A stretch of 33,519 nt of DNA from an uncultured Bacteroidia bacterium. GTDB taxonomy: Bacteria; Bacteroidota; Bacteroidia; Bacteroidales; Prolixibacteraceae. The stretch is from the NCBI GenBank assembly GCA_903850335.1, contig CAINLJ010000061.1, positions 1 through 33,519 of the forward strand, given 5' to 3'. A program made the position numbers and the translations under genes. This document shows positions 15,093 through 24,900 of this stretch, one piece after another (position 1 is the stretch's first letter; every line of letters begins with the position of its first letter). The notes below the pieces were generated by a model that had not been told where the DNA came from, did not search any database, and saw nothing but the letters and a program-made list of their open reading frames with translations.

Positions 15093-18000
15093 TACTTAAC
15101 GAATTCTTTTTAAGGAGCGTCAATCGACCCATCGAAACCGTTATTAAGGCCGATGATCAGGAACATATACTGGAAGAGGTTGTCGAATATGTTGTAACCA
15201 ATGAAGTTGCCAAAAAGATCCAGGACTTCTTCTCCGCATACAACGATTTTCAGGGTGCAAATGGGGTATGGATTTCGGGATTCTTTGGTTCGGGTAAATC
15301 CCACCTACTAAAGATCCTCTCCTATGTTTTGGAGAATAAAGAGTACGATGGATATAAACTGGGAGAGTTATTTGCTGAAAAGATTAACCACGACAAGATA
15401 CTAAAGGCTGATATCATTAATTCCACCCGATTCCCTTCTGAATCGATTCTGTTCAATATCGATCAACAAGCACAAATCACCAGTAAGCAGGAGGAAGACG
15501 CATTGTTAAATGTATTTTATAAGGTTTTTAACGATCATCTTGGCTATTTCGGAGCACAGCGACATGTTGCTGAATTCGAACGGTGGATTGATACTGAAGG
15601 TGTCTACAAGAAGTTTCAGGAAGATTTTGAAGTCACAACAGGTGAATTCTGGTCTAACGCTCGCAGAAAATATTTTTCCCCCAAAGTTAAAGATGGTATT
15701 GGACAGGTGCTTTCGAAATTGATGGGCGATACACCCGATAAGTATTCAGGAATTATCGAGACACTAAGATCCGACTCTAATATCTCTATCGATGATTTCT
15801 GTACCAAGATTAATGAGTACATCAAAACTAAACCCAAAGGATTCCGTTTGAATTTCTTTGTTGATGAAGTGGGACAATATATTTCGGACAATACAAAGCT
15901 TATGCTGAATCTTCAGACTATTGCTGAAACACTTGCAACCAGAACCAAGGGGAATTCATGGATCTTAGTGACATCTCAAGAGGATATGGAACAGGTTGTT
16001 GGTGATATGACGAAATCCCAACAAAATGACTTCTCTAAAATTCAGGCTCGATTCAAACTTAAAATACCACTTACCTCAGCCAATGTTGATGAAGTGATTG
16101 AGAAAAGACTACTTAGTAAAACCGATCCTGCAAAAGCACTTTTAAAGAATGTCTGGCTTAAGGAACAAGCGAATCTGGAGACCTTACTCTCTTTTTCAGA
16201 AGTCGGAGTACAGTTTAAAGGGTATCAGAATGAGCAGGATTTTTTGAATAAATATCCGTTTGTCTCATACCAGTTCGATCTTTTTCAGCAATGTATCAGG
16301 GCATTATCCAACCACAATGCCTTTCAGGGGAAACACGCCTCGGTTGGAGAACGATCAATGCTGGGAGTGTTCCAACATGTAATACAGCAGATTGAAAAGA
16401 AAGATGAGAACGCAATTGTGAGTTTTGACTTACTATTCGAAGGGATAAGATCTACCATTCGTGGAGAACTCCAAAGTGCAATCATTCTTTCTGAACGACA
16501 GCTTGACAGTGAATTTGCCATCAAGGTGTTGAAATCCCTTTTCATGGTGAAGTATTTCACAAACTTCAAAACTACAGCAAGGAATATCACGACCCTGATG
16601 ATCGATTATATTCGGGTTGATCTGAAGGCTCACGACAAAAAGGTATTTGAAGCGTTAAGTCTTCTCGAAAACCAGACCTACATTCAACGTAATGGAGATC
16701 TTTACGAATATCTTACCGATGATGAAAAAGATATTGAGGAAGAGATAAAATCTACGGACATGGATGATTCACAGGTGACCAACCTGTTTCGGGAGATCAT
16801 CTTTGATGAAATCATTCGGGATACAAAAATCCGATTCCTGGACAATAAACAAGAATACGATTTTACAAGTAAAATTGATGGTTCAATTGTAGGCAGGGAA
16901 AAGGAACTGGTTGTTGAAATCATCACACCCAACTTTCAGGATCATGACCGTGAGGATTTTTTTAAATCCCAGACCATGGGCTACAACACCCTTTTAATGA
17001 TGGTATTGCCCAATGATGATCACCTGTTGATGGATGTTCGGATGTATATCAAGACAGAGAAGTATATTCGCCAGAACCAATCCACCACCAATAAAGATAA
17101 TGTCAAACGAATACTATTTGAAAAGGCACAACAGAATACGGTAAGAAGATCAATACTTGTCTCACTGCTCAAACGGTTACTCGGTGAATCAGATGTTTAC
17201 ATGAATGGCATGAAACAGGAAATGAGCAATGCAGCCGATGGAAAGAATAAGCTTGTCTTAGCCTTCCAAAATCTGGTTAAACTGGCATATCCGAACCTGA
17301 AAATGTTGGGTACGGTTCAATTTTCAGAAGAAACGATTAAAGCGATTATCAAAAATACGCAGGATGACCTGTTTGGAGCAGATTCCTCCACCATGTCGGA
17401 GGCTGAAAGTGAAATGCTGAACATTATTCATCGCAGGAAAAAACAATCCGACAGAACTTCACTTATTGATTTGCGTGATCATTTTGCTCGTAAACCGTAT
17501 GGTTGGTATCAGAATGCTGTTTGGAGTTTAGCTGCAAAGTTGTATAAACGGGGTAAAGTCGAATTAAGACAGGATTCCAATCTGCTTGAGGACGATAGTG
17601 TGATCAATGCTTTTTTGAATAACCGATTGTACGGCAATACCCTTCTTGAGCCGCAGATTGATATTGATCCAAAACAGATCCAGGCACTGGCCACAGCCTA
17701 TTTAGACCTTTTTGATGAACCTTGTCAGGCGAAGGAAGCCAAAGAAGTCGCTCTTGCATTTAAAGAAAAACTAAACGAAGAATTCATACGGCTTAACCAA
17801 ATTCTGATGTCTAAAGACAACTATCCATTTCTGGCTGAATTGGTGCCTGTTGTTAATTCTATGGGGAAGCTCACAAAAAAAGAATACAGCTACTTCCTTA
17901 CAAATCTCAAAGATTATCAAGTCGAATTGCTTGATAATAAAGAGACGATCACCGATCCAATCAAACGATTCTGGAATGGAGAACAGAAAAAGATATTTGA

Positions 18001-18580
18001 TTCCATTAAAACCTTCTTATCTGGCAACCAGTCCAATATGGAGTATATTGAAGGTGATGAACTTAATATTCTTAAAGGGGTAATTGAACATCCTAAACCC
18101 TACACTGGGACATTGATAAAGGATGCCAAATCCATTAAGGATATCTTGACGGATAAATTGCTCAAACAGATTGAGGATGAGCGGAATCTTACAAAGATCA
18201 CAATCGAAACGGCAGTCAATCGGATCGAATACCACCAGGATTTTAAGTCATTGGATGAAACCAAAAGGAAACAGGTTCTCAGGCCATTCGAAGATGAATT
18301 AAAGAGACTTAAAGACCAACGATTTATTGCGAATCTGCGTGAAACAAAGACAAATTTAAAAGGGAAATTATTGGATCAACAATTAAATGAGATGGTTAGA
18401 TTAGCAAAACCTCCTGAGAGGGTTGATGAACCAATTATCCATTATCAAAGAATGAGTTCAGTGAAAGTTGACTTTCCAAAAAACGAATTACAGACGTTAG
18501 AAGATGTAGAAAAATACGTGGAAGCCCTGAGGACTTCCCTTGCCGATCTAATCAAACAAAACAAACGGATAAACCTATAA
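15089..18580 (+). CDS. brxC: BREX protein BrxC, large P-loop ATPase
   Basis: A 1163-residue ATPase and core BREX component, thought to use ATP hydrolysis in sensing or processing foreign DNA. The N-terminal NTPase carries Walker A GFFGSGKS (64-71) and Walker B FFVDE (256-260); LVTSQEDMEQ (about 292-301) is the probable sensor region. From about residue 600 the protein is long, helical and charged, with stretches such as KRQKVLRPFEDELKRLKDQR-like heptads near 1060-1080, as in other BrxC/DUF6079-type proteins of about 1200 residues. The ATG overlaps the brxB stop by 4 nt, and pglX follows after 1 nt. The frame is intact. Confidence 0.95.
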   Translation: MILNEFFLRSVNRPIETVIKADDQEHILEEVVEYVVTNEVAKKIQDFFSAYNDFQGANGVWISGFFGSGKSHLLKILSYVLENKEYDGYKLGELFAEKINHDKILKADIINSTRFPSESILFNIDQQAQITSKQEEDALLNVFYKVFNDHLGYFGAQRHVAEFERWIDTEGVYKKFQEDFEVTTGEFWSNARRKYFSPKVKDGIGQVLSKLMGDTPDKYSGIIETLRSDSNISIDDFCTKINEYIKTKPKGFRLNFFVDEVGQYISDNTKLMLNLQTIAETLATRTKGNSWILVTSQEDMEQVVGDMTKSQQNDFSKIQARFKLKIPLTSANVDEVIEKRLLSKTDPAKALLKNVWLKEQANLETLLSFSEVGVQFKGYQNEQDFLNKYPFVSYQFDLFQQCIRALSNHNAFQGKHASVGERSMLGVFQHVIQQIEKKDENAIVSFDLLFEGIRSTIRGELQSAIILSERQLDSEFAIKVLKSLFMVKYFTNFKTTARNITTLMIDYIRVDLKAHDKKVFEALSLLENQTYIQRNGDLYEYLTDDEKDIEEEIKSTDMDDSQVTNLFREIIFDEIIRDTKIRFLDNKQEYDFTSKIDGSIVGREKELVVEIITPNFQDHDREDFFKSQTMGYNTLLMMVLPNDDHLLMDVRMYIKTEKYIRQNQSTTNKDNVKRILFEKAQQNTVRRSILVSLLKRLLGESDVYMNGMKQEMSNAADGKNKLVLAFQNLVKLAYPNLKMLGTVQFSEETIKAIIKNTQDDLFGADSSTMSEAESEMLNIIHRRKKQSDRTSLIDLRDHFARKPYGWYQNAVWSLAAKLYKRGKVELRQDSNLLEDDSVINAFLNNRLYGNTLLEPQIDIDPKQIQALATAYLDLFDEPCQAKEAKEVALAFKEKLNEEFIRLNQILMSKDNYPFLAELVPVVNSMGKLTKKEYSYFLTNLKDYQVELLDNKETITDPIKRFWNGEQKKIFDSIKTFLSGNQSNMEYIEGDELNILKGVIEHPKPYTGTLIKDAKSIKDILTDKLLKQIEDERNLTKITIETAVNRIEYHQDFKSLDETKRKQVLRPFEDELKRLKDQRFIANLRETKTNLKGKLLDQQLNEMVRLAKPPERVDEPIIHYQRMSSVKVDFPKNELQTLEDVEKYVEALRTSLADLIKQNKRINL

Positions 18581-18581
18581 A

Positions 18582-21500
18582 ATGAATACAGGTCAACTTA
18601 AAAAATTTGCACAGGAAGCTCGCAAAAAATTATTGGAACAGATTGGTGCAAAACTTTCCTTCGTACTTACAACCGATTCATCCGAATTGCGTGAAAAAGG
18701 GGAACAAGTTAATCAGCTCAGGGAAGAACTGAGCAGAATTAGTAAGGAGCAATTGATTGAGAAAGTTGCTTATACGTGGTTTAACCGTTTGATGGCAATT
18801 CGTTTTATGGATGCAAACGATTATCAACCTTTTGGGATAAGGGTAATTACCCCTAAGGATGGATATACCACTCCTGAATTATTGGATGAAGCCAAGCGAG
18901 GCAATATTCCTGAAGAGTTAAAATTAAAACGTCAAAGGGTATTTGATTTACTCGACAACCGTATCCCAAGCACCAATCCGCAAAATGAAGCCTATAAAGA
19001 GCTATTAATTGCTGCTTGTAATCACCTGAATACTATTTTACCGTTCCTTTTTGAAAAGATCAGCGATTATAGTGAGCTTCTTCTTCCTGATGATTTAACA
19101 AGCCAATTTTCCATTGTAACGGACATTCGCAACGGAATGCTGATTGTCGATTGCAGTAATGTTGAGATCATTGGATGGTTGTATCAGTTTTATATTTCTG
19201 AAAAGAAAGATGAGGTATTTGCTTCTAAATCGACAGTTAAAAAGGAAGATATTCCAGCAGCAACGCAGTTATTTACCCCACGTTGGATCGTAGAATATAT
19301 GGTTCAAAATTCGCTTGGTAAACTATGGTTACAAAATAGACCTAAATCCAGGTTAAAGGAATATATGCCGTACTTTATAGAATCTGTATCTCAATCAACT
19401 GATGAGTATTTAAAAATAGATTCTCCTGAAGAAATAAAATTACTTGATCCTGCAAGTGGAAGTGGTCATATTTTAGTTTATGCATTCGATTTATTCACAA
19501 AAATCTACGAAGAAGAAGGGTATAGCGCAATAGATATACCGAAACTTATAATTGAAAATAACCTTAATGGATTTGAAATTGATGAACGAGCAGCCCAATT
19601 ATCTGGATTAGCTTTGATGATGAAAGCTCGAGAATATCATCGTAGAGCATTTAAAAAAGATATAAAACCTAATATTCTTACCTTTATTGATTTGAATCTT
19701 AGCAAAAATGATATAAAAGAAACTTTCAATATCCTTCAGATAAAGGTCACTGATGCTTTATTTTTTGATTTACTGAACATGCAACAGGCAACTAACTTGG
19801 GATCATTAATGATGCCTAAAGTTAATCCACAGGAGTTGACACAATTATCAGTGAAACTGAATAAAAATAAGTCAGCCCCAGATATGTTTCTGTACAGTAA
19901 AATTGTAGCACTTCAGACATCTGTTAATCAAATTCATAGGCTTTCTTTAAAATATCACTGTATCGCTATTAATCCACCATATATGGGTTCAAGAAAGATG
20001 AATCCAGCCTTAAATAAATTTGTATCAATTTCACTGCCGCATTCTAAAGCTGATTTAATGTCCTGTTTTATGGAACGAGCGCTTGAATTCTTACTTCCTT
20101 CTGGTATAGTTTCAATGATAAATTTTCAAAGTTGGATGTTTCTTTCCTCTTTTGAGGAAATGAGGAAAAATATACTCACAACTTGTTATATTTCTAATTT
20201 AGTTCACATAGGAAGAGGAGTTTTTGGTTCAGATTCTGGCACTGTTGCATTTTCAATTCAAAATTCATTTATTCCTATCACTAAAAGTCAATTTATCAGG
20301 ATATTTGAAAGGGAGGTTCAAGTTGAATCAAATGAAATCAAGAAAGCAAGATTTCTGAATAAACAATACCAAGAATTTTTTATTAGTCAAAACGCTTTGC
20401 TCGCAATACCTGGCAATCCAATTTCCTATTGGATTTCTGATGGAGCCTTAAAATCCTATGTTGAAGGCACAAAATTATCTGATATTGCTGATGTAACTGC
20501 AGGATTAGCCACTGGAGACAACACATTATTTGTGAGATTTTGGTATGAGGTTGCTACCGCTGATATAAAAAGGTTATGTAAAAAAGTGGATGTAAAAGAT
20601 CAAAAGGAGAAATGGTTTCCATATAATAAAGGTGGCGAATTCAATAAATGGTATGGCAACCAGGAATTAGTTATTAACTGGCTTGCTAACGGTTCTGAAA
20701 TAAAAGCGTTGAAAAATAAACAATTAGCAGAAGGAAAGATTACTGCTAATAATTCAAAATGTTGGAATGAAAGCAAGTATTTTCTTCCAAGTATTTCATG
20801 GACTAAAGTTTCCTATGATTTAAGCGTGAGATATTATCCAGATGGCTTTGTATTTGACATTGGAGGATGTTCTATTTTTGCAAAAGATGAGGATACATTA
20901 TTTATTTTAGGATTACTAAACTCAAAATTGGTTAAACCAATATTAGGACCTATAAGTCCAACTGTAAATTTTGAGCCAGGTCAATTAAAAACATTTCCAA
21001 TTCATGTATCATATAGGTATTACACAAAAGATATTTCAGATATTGTAGAGCAAATATTAAAATTAACAATGAATGAATTTGACCTTTATGAGAATAATTG
21101 GAGTTTTAAGAGTAATGAAATTTGTATTTTAAGTAACAATCATAAAAATGATATAGAAGAAGCTTGTGATTTATTTATTCAATTTTGGACGAACAAATTC
21201 TATCAATTAAAACATCTTGAAGAAAATATTAATAATCAATTGATTGCGATATATGGTCTACAAAATGAAATAATTCCAGATTTGAAATTAAAGGATATAA
21301 CCATCCTAAAAGAATTGACCATTATTGAGAATGAAAAATTAGTATTTCAATCAAAAATATTATTAAATCAATTTATAAGCTTCGCAGTTGGGTGCATTTT
21401 TGGGAGGTATAGTATAGATAAAGAGGGGCTAATTTTAGCAAATAAAGGAGAAACCCTAAAGGATTACTTGCATAAAATTGGAAACACAGCCAATGAATGT

Positions 21501-22142
21501 AACTTTCTACCTGATGAGGACAATATCGTTCCAGTTTTAGATGAGGAATGGTTCGACGATGATATTACTGGTCGCTTTTCCCATTTTTTAAAAGCTACAT
21601 TTGGTGAAAAGAATTTCAATAAGAACCTCGCATTTATTGAAGAGCAGATTGGAAACGACATTCGCACATATTTCATAAAGGACTTTTACTCAGATCATAT
21701 CAAAAGATATAAAAAGCGTCCAATATACTGGATGTTTTCCTCTCCAAAGGGTTCATTCAATGTCATATTCTATGTGCACCGATACACCCCCGACACAGTT
21801 AGCAATATCCTGAATAAGTACCTAAAGGAGTTTATTGGTAAACTGAAGACCCGTAAAGAACATCTTGAACATATTCAGGTTACTGGTTCTCCATCCGAAA
21901 AAGTCAAAGCTATTAAGGAGATTGAAAAAATTAAGAATACGCTTATAGAATTACACGATTATGAACGTGATATTCTTTACCCATTGGCGACAGAGAGGAT
22001 TGCTATTGATTTAGATGACGGAGTACTGGTCAACTATAATAAATTTGGCAAAGCGATTAAGGAAGTGGATGGCTTAAACGACCAAAAAACAAAAGAAAAA
22101 GTTATAGAGTTTGATTGGATAGATGCAACAGAAATACGATGA
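18582..22142 (+). CDS. pglX: BREX adenine-specific DNA methyltransferase PglX
   Basis: A 1186-residue N6-adenine methyltransferase that marks self DNA at a short asymmetric site; it is required for both methylation and defence in type I BREX. The N-terminal helical domain is followed by motif I DPASGSGH (289-296), FEIDERAAQLSGLAL (about 331-345) and catalytic motif IV NPPY (464-467). The target-recognition half follows (about 600-960), then a conserved tail. Base composition changes along the gene: the middle (about 19.4-21.45 kb) is clearly more A+T-rich than both ends, as expected if the specificity region has been exchanged by recombination. The frame is intact, with no homopolymer phase switch visible. 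The TGA overlaps the next ATG (ATGA). Confidence 0.95.
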   Translation: MNTGQLKKFAQEARKKLLEQIGAKLSFVLTTDSSELREKGEQVNQLREELSRISKEQLIEKVAYTWFNRLMAIRFMDANDYQPFGIRVITPKDGYTTPELLDEAKRGNIPEELKLKRQRVFDLLDNRIPSTNPQNEAYKELLIAACNHLNTILPFLFEKISDYSELLLPDDLTSQFSIVTDIRNGMLIVDCSNVEIIGWLYQFYISEKKDEVFASKSTVKKEDIPAATQLFTPRWIVEYMVQNSLGKLWLQNRPKSRLKEYMPYFIESVSQSTDEYLKIDSPEEIKLLDPASGSGHILVYAFDLFTKIYEEEGYSAIDIPKLIIENNLNGFEIDERAAQLSGLALMMKAREYHRRAFKKDIKPNILTFIDLNLSKNDIKETFNILQIKVTDALFFDLLNMQQATNLGSLMMPKVNPQELTQLSVKLNKNKSAPDMFLYSKIVALQTSVNQIHRLSLKYHCIAINPPYMGSRKMNPALNKFVSISLPHSKADLMSCFMERALEFLLPSGIVSMINFQSWMFLSSFEEMRKNILTTCYISNLVHIGRGVFGSDSGTVAFSIQNSFIPITKSQFIRIFEREVQVESNEIKKARFLNKQYQEFFISQNALLAIPGNPISYWISDGALKSYVEGTKLSDIADVTAGLATGDNTLFVRFWYEVATADIKRLCKKVDVKDQKEKWFPYNKGGEFNKWYGNQELVINWLANGSEIKALKNKQLAEGKITANNSKCWNESKYFLPSISWTKVSYDLSVRYYPDGFVFDIGGCSIFAKDEDTLFILGLLNSKLVKPILGPISPTVNFEPGQLKTFPIHVSYRYYTKDISDIVEQILKLTMNEFDLYENNWSFKSNEICILSNNHKNDIEEACDLFIQFWTNKFYQLKHLEENINNQLIAIYGLQNEIIPDLKLKDITILKELTIIENEKLVFQSKILLNQFISFAVGCIFGRYSIDKEGLILANKGETLKDYLHKIGNTANECNFLPDEDNIVPVLDEEWFDDDITGRFSHFLKATFGEKNFNKNLAFIEEQIGNDIRTYFIKDFYSDHIKRYKKRPIYWMFSSPKGSFNVIFYVHRYTPDTVSNILNKYLKEFIGKLKTRKEHLEHIQVTGSPSEKVKAIKEIEKIKNTLIELHDYERDILYPLATERIAIDLDDGVLVNYNKFGKAIKEVDGLNDQKTKEKVIEFDWIDATEIR

Positions 22143-22399
22143 ACGAGATTTTAATGAATGACCGAATTTGCCCAAAGCCTCAGCAATGGAATCACGTTTG
22201 GGAAATAATTAAGTCCAAAACTGAAGAAAAAATTTCGATGCCTTTGATTTTAGCTGCTTGGTGGGGAACTTCTGATAGTGAGAAAATGGAAAGATTTGAA
22301 TATCATTTAGATGTCGCTAAAAAACTAAATGTATTAACGGAAGTTAAATTGTATTTACATTCCATGAATGAAAATGATTGGCATCACAAAGGCGAATAA
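22139..22399 (+). CDS. Small unknown protein between pglX and pglZ
   Basis: An 86-residue soluble protein starting MNEILMNDRICPKPQQWNHV. The start at 22139 gives an ATGA overlap with pglX, which is preferred over an upstream in-frame ATG at 22115. Visible features are the N-terminal RICPKPQQWNHVWEII, a middle SMPLILAAWWGTSDSEKMERFEYHLDVA (two Trp, amphipathic helix) and an acidic/His C-terminus. I recall similar small proteins (ICPKPxxWNxxxxxL...PLILxxW) annotated as hypothetical in other bacteria, without a function. It is not one of the standard Brx names. pglZ starts 3 nt later, so it belongs to the BREX operon. Confidence 0.75.
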   Translation: MNEILMNDRICPKPQQWNHVWEIIKSKTEEKISMPLILAAWWGTSDSEKMERFEYHLDVAKKLNVLTEVKLYLHSMNENDWHHKGE

Positions 22400-22402
22400 A
22401 AG

Positions 22403-24898
22403 ATGAACAAAATAGAAGAGGCATTATCAAAGATGTTTACGAAGCATCGTATCATATTCTGGTATGATGAGAAAAAGGAATTGCTGGATCAGTTCAATGA
22501 GCTGTCCTTGGAAAGTGTTGAAAAGAGGGTAGTTGAGAATAACCAGTTCTATATTAAATTCCTCACCAAGAAAGAGAAACCATCGAGCCAATTTCTGCTT
22601 TATTTCCCGTATCGGAAACCCGATCATGCCCAAAACTGGTTGCTTGATATGGAACTGGCAAACTATGTATTTCAAACCAATCAGGAAGCGTTGTTCGCAC
22701 AGGAACTTGAATTGGAGTACAATTTTACGGAACTCATTGGTGAACACATCGAATTCTTTAAGAGCAAGGAACGTAGGGAGAGTTTAAAAGTAATGCTGGG
22801 TAAAGATGACGAACACCAGGCTATCCGATACAAGATGCTGGCTATTCTATTTGACACCGAAAACACCACCCTTATTTCGTTCCTTCAGGCACATGCCTCT
22901 GCCAATAATGATGGGAACGAAAGATATGACAGAGAACTGGAGCGGTATAATCTCAAAGGTTTCTACTGGAAAGAGATTGCCCGAAAATTCAATTACAGGA
23001 GCGAATCCCCTTCGATTTATGATTTTCTGATCGAAGTCTTCTCCAGTAATTTTTCACTGTTAAAAAAGACATCGGTTTCCAAAGAGTCCAAAATTCTCAT
23101 TTCAATTTGGAAGGATTCCATATCCTACCAAACGGCCTATCGTGAACTATCACAAAAAATTGCAAATGATCTGAAGATTGAAACTATCCTGAATGAAGTA
23201 AATTTGGAGGATATTATTCAGGACGACCTGTTCAACCTGATTGATATGAAGATCATTTCGGGCTTAGCAAAACAGATCTGTGAAGAAGCCATTTCGAATG
23301 ACAAACTGAATCAACTTGTCAAACAGCGGGAAAACAAGTACTGGTATTTGGATTTCGAAGACTTCTATACCTGTTTAGCTAATGGGATGCAAATGATTAC
23401 AGTAATCAGAAAGTTTGAAAAGGCCAAAATCGAAACATTTGCCGATGGGATCAATACTTACGTCCAACAGCTTTTTAAAATTGATTACTATTATCGTAAA
23501 TACATTTACCATTATCGCAAAGCCAAACAAAATAGGGTTTTGCAGCAATTAACCGATAAGGTTGAGAAAGTATATTGTAACGACTGGCTGTTGAATTATG
23601 GGAACGAATGGCAACGGATCATTGATGATACCGAAAAATGGTATAGTCCAATGAAAGTAGCACAGCATAGATTCTTTACCGATCATGTAAAACCCGTTAT
23701 CGCTAAAGGTCAACGATTATTTGTCATCATTTCTGATGGTTTGCGTTACGAATGTGGATGGGATTACCTGCAAAAGATTCAGGGTGAAAAACGGTTTGAA
23801 GGAGAACTTGAATACATGGTCACTACACTTCCATCCTACACTCAGTTTGGAATGGCAGCTTTATTGCCCAATAAAAATATGTCGATCCAACAAAGATCTG
23901 AAAGTATCCTGATCGATGGTCTCTCTACTCAGGGTGTTCAAGCCAGAAGCAAGATCCTGGAACAGTTTTCTGGTGTAAGGTCAACTGCCATCAATGCTGA
24001 AGAATTTATGAAGATGAACACATCAACCGATGGACGGGAGTTTGTCAAACAGTACGACTTGATCTATATCTATCACAACCAAATTGATAAGATTGGGGAC
24101 GATAAAACCTCAGAGGATAAAGTATTTGAAGCTGTTGAACGGGAGATAGATTTTCTGATGGATATTATCAAGAAAATAGCTGGGATGAATGGCACTAATA
24201 TGATTATTACGGCAGATCATGGCTTTATCTACCAAAACAAGGAACTTTCGGATAGTGATTTCTCTTGCGGTTCAGTAACTGGTGACATCTGGAAAGAATC
24301 GAGACGGTATGTTATTGGCAAAAACCTCAAGGGCGATTCGAGTACCAAATTTTTCAAATCTGAACAGTTAAACCTGTCGGGTGATGCTGAAGTGTTAATC
24401 CCCAAATCCATCAACCGCATACGAATTAAAGGTGCAGGGTCAAGATATGTTCACGGTGGAGCATTGTTACAGGAAATTGTAATACCCTTGTTAAAAGTCA
24501 CTAAAACACGTCAGGATACTACCAAACAGGTAGACGTTGACATTATTAAATCCACCGATAAAATCACCACCAATATTCTGGCAGTATCATTCCTACAAAC
24601 CGAATTAGTCAGCGATAAGATTCTTTCAAGACAAATCAGGTGTGCAATCTATGCTGAAAACGGGGAATTACTTAGCGACCAGTTTACATACAGGTTCGAT
24701 ATAACCGAAGGGACTGAACGAATGCGTGAGGTAAAACATCGCTTCCAATTAAGTTCAAAAGCCAGTGGTAAGTTTAAAAATCAAAGAGTAAAACTCATTC
24801 TGGAAGAACCCGTGGAAGGAACCAGCAAATGGAAACAATATAAAGAATATTATTATACCCTAAACATCTCATTTACTAACGATTTTGATGACATATAG
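22403..24898 (+). CDS. pglZ: BREX protein PglZ, alkaline-phosphatase superfamily
   Basis: An 831-residue core BREX protein with a phosphatase/phosphodiesterase-type fold. The N-terminal part (1-430) is helical and BREX-specific (KHRIIFWYDEKKELLDQF at 14-31 is the usual start). The PglZ domain begins at about 436: VIISDGLRYECGWDYL holds the first metal-binding Asp (SDGLRYE, 444-450), TTLPSYTQFGMAALLPN (474-490) corresponds to the nucleophile loop, YIYHNQIDKIGD (555-566) and ITADHGFIY (602-610) hold further metal ligands. The C-terminal part contains a beta-rich region (about 690-831). All expected ligands seem present, so it is probably active. brxL follows after 2 nt. Confidence 0.95.
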   Translation: MNKIEEALSKMFTKHRIIFWYDEKKELLDQFNELSLESVEKRVVENNQFYIKFLTKKEKPSSQFLLYFPYRKPDHAQNWLLDMELANYVFQTNQEALFAQELELEYNFTELIGEHIEFFKSKERRESLKVMLGKDDEHQAIRYKMLAILFDTENTTLISFLQAHASANNDGNERYDRELERYNLKGFYWKEIARKFNYRSESPSIYDFLIEVFSSNFSLLKKTSVSKESKILISIWKDSISYQTAYRELSQKIANDLKIETILNEVNLEDIIQDDLFNLIDMKIISGLAKQICEEAISNDKLNQLVKQRENKYWYLDFEDFYTCLANGMQMITVIRKFEKAKIETFADGINTYVQQLFKIDYYYRKYIYHYRKAKQNRVLQQLTDKVEKVYCNDWLLNYGNEWQRIIDDTEKWYSPMKVAQHRFFTDHVKPVIAKGQRLFVIISDGLRYECGWDYLQKIQGEKRFEGELEYMVTTLPSYTQFGMAALLPNKNMSIQQRSESILIDGLSTQGVQARSKILEQFSGVRSTAINAEEFMKMNTSTDGREFVKQYDLIYIYHNQIDKIGDDKTSEDKVFEAVEREIDFLMDIIKKIAGMNGTNMIITADHGFIYQNKELSDSDFSCGSVTGDIWKESRRYVIGKNLKGDSSTKFFKSEQLNLSGDAEVLIPKSINRIRIKGAGSRYVHGGALLQEIVIPLLKVTKTRQDTTKQVDVDIIKSTDKITTNILAVSFLQTELVSDKILSRQIRCAIYAENGELLSDQFTYRFDITEGTERMREVKHRFQLSSKASGKFKNQRVKLILEEPVEGTSKWKQYKEYYYTLNISFTNDFDDI

Positions 24899-24900
24899 CT

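Noticed and set aside
17007-17018. ATTGCCCAATGA inside brxC as a further copy of the CATTGGGCAA element
   Set aside because: It lies in coding sequence (Leu-Pro-Asn-Asp), has no second arm nearby, and similar short matches occur in pglZ from common codons.
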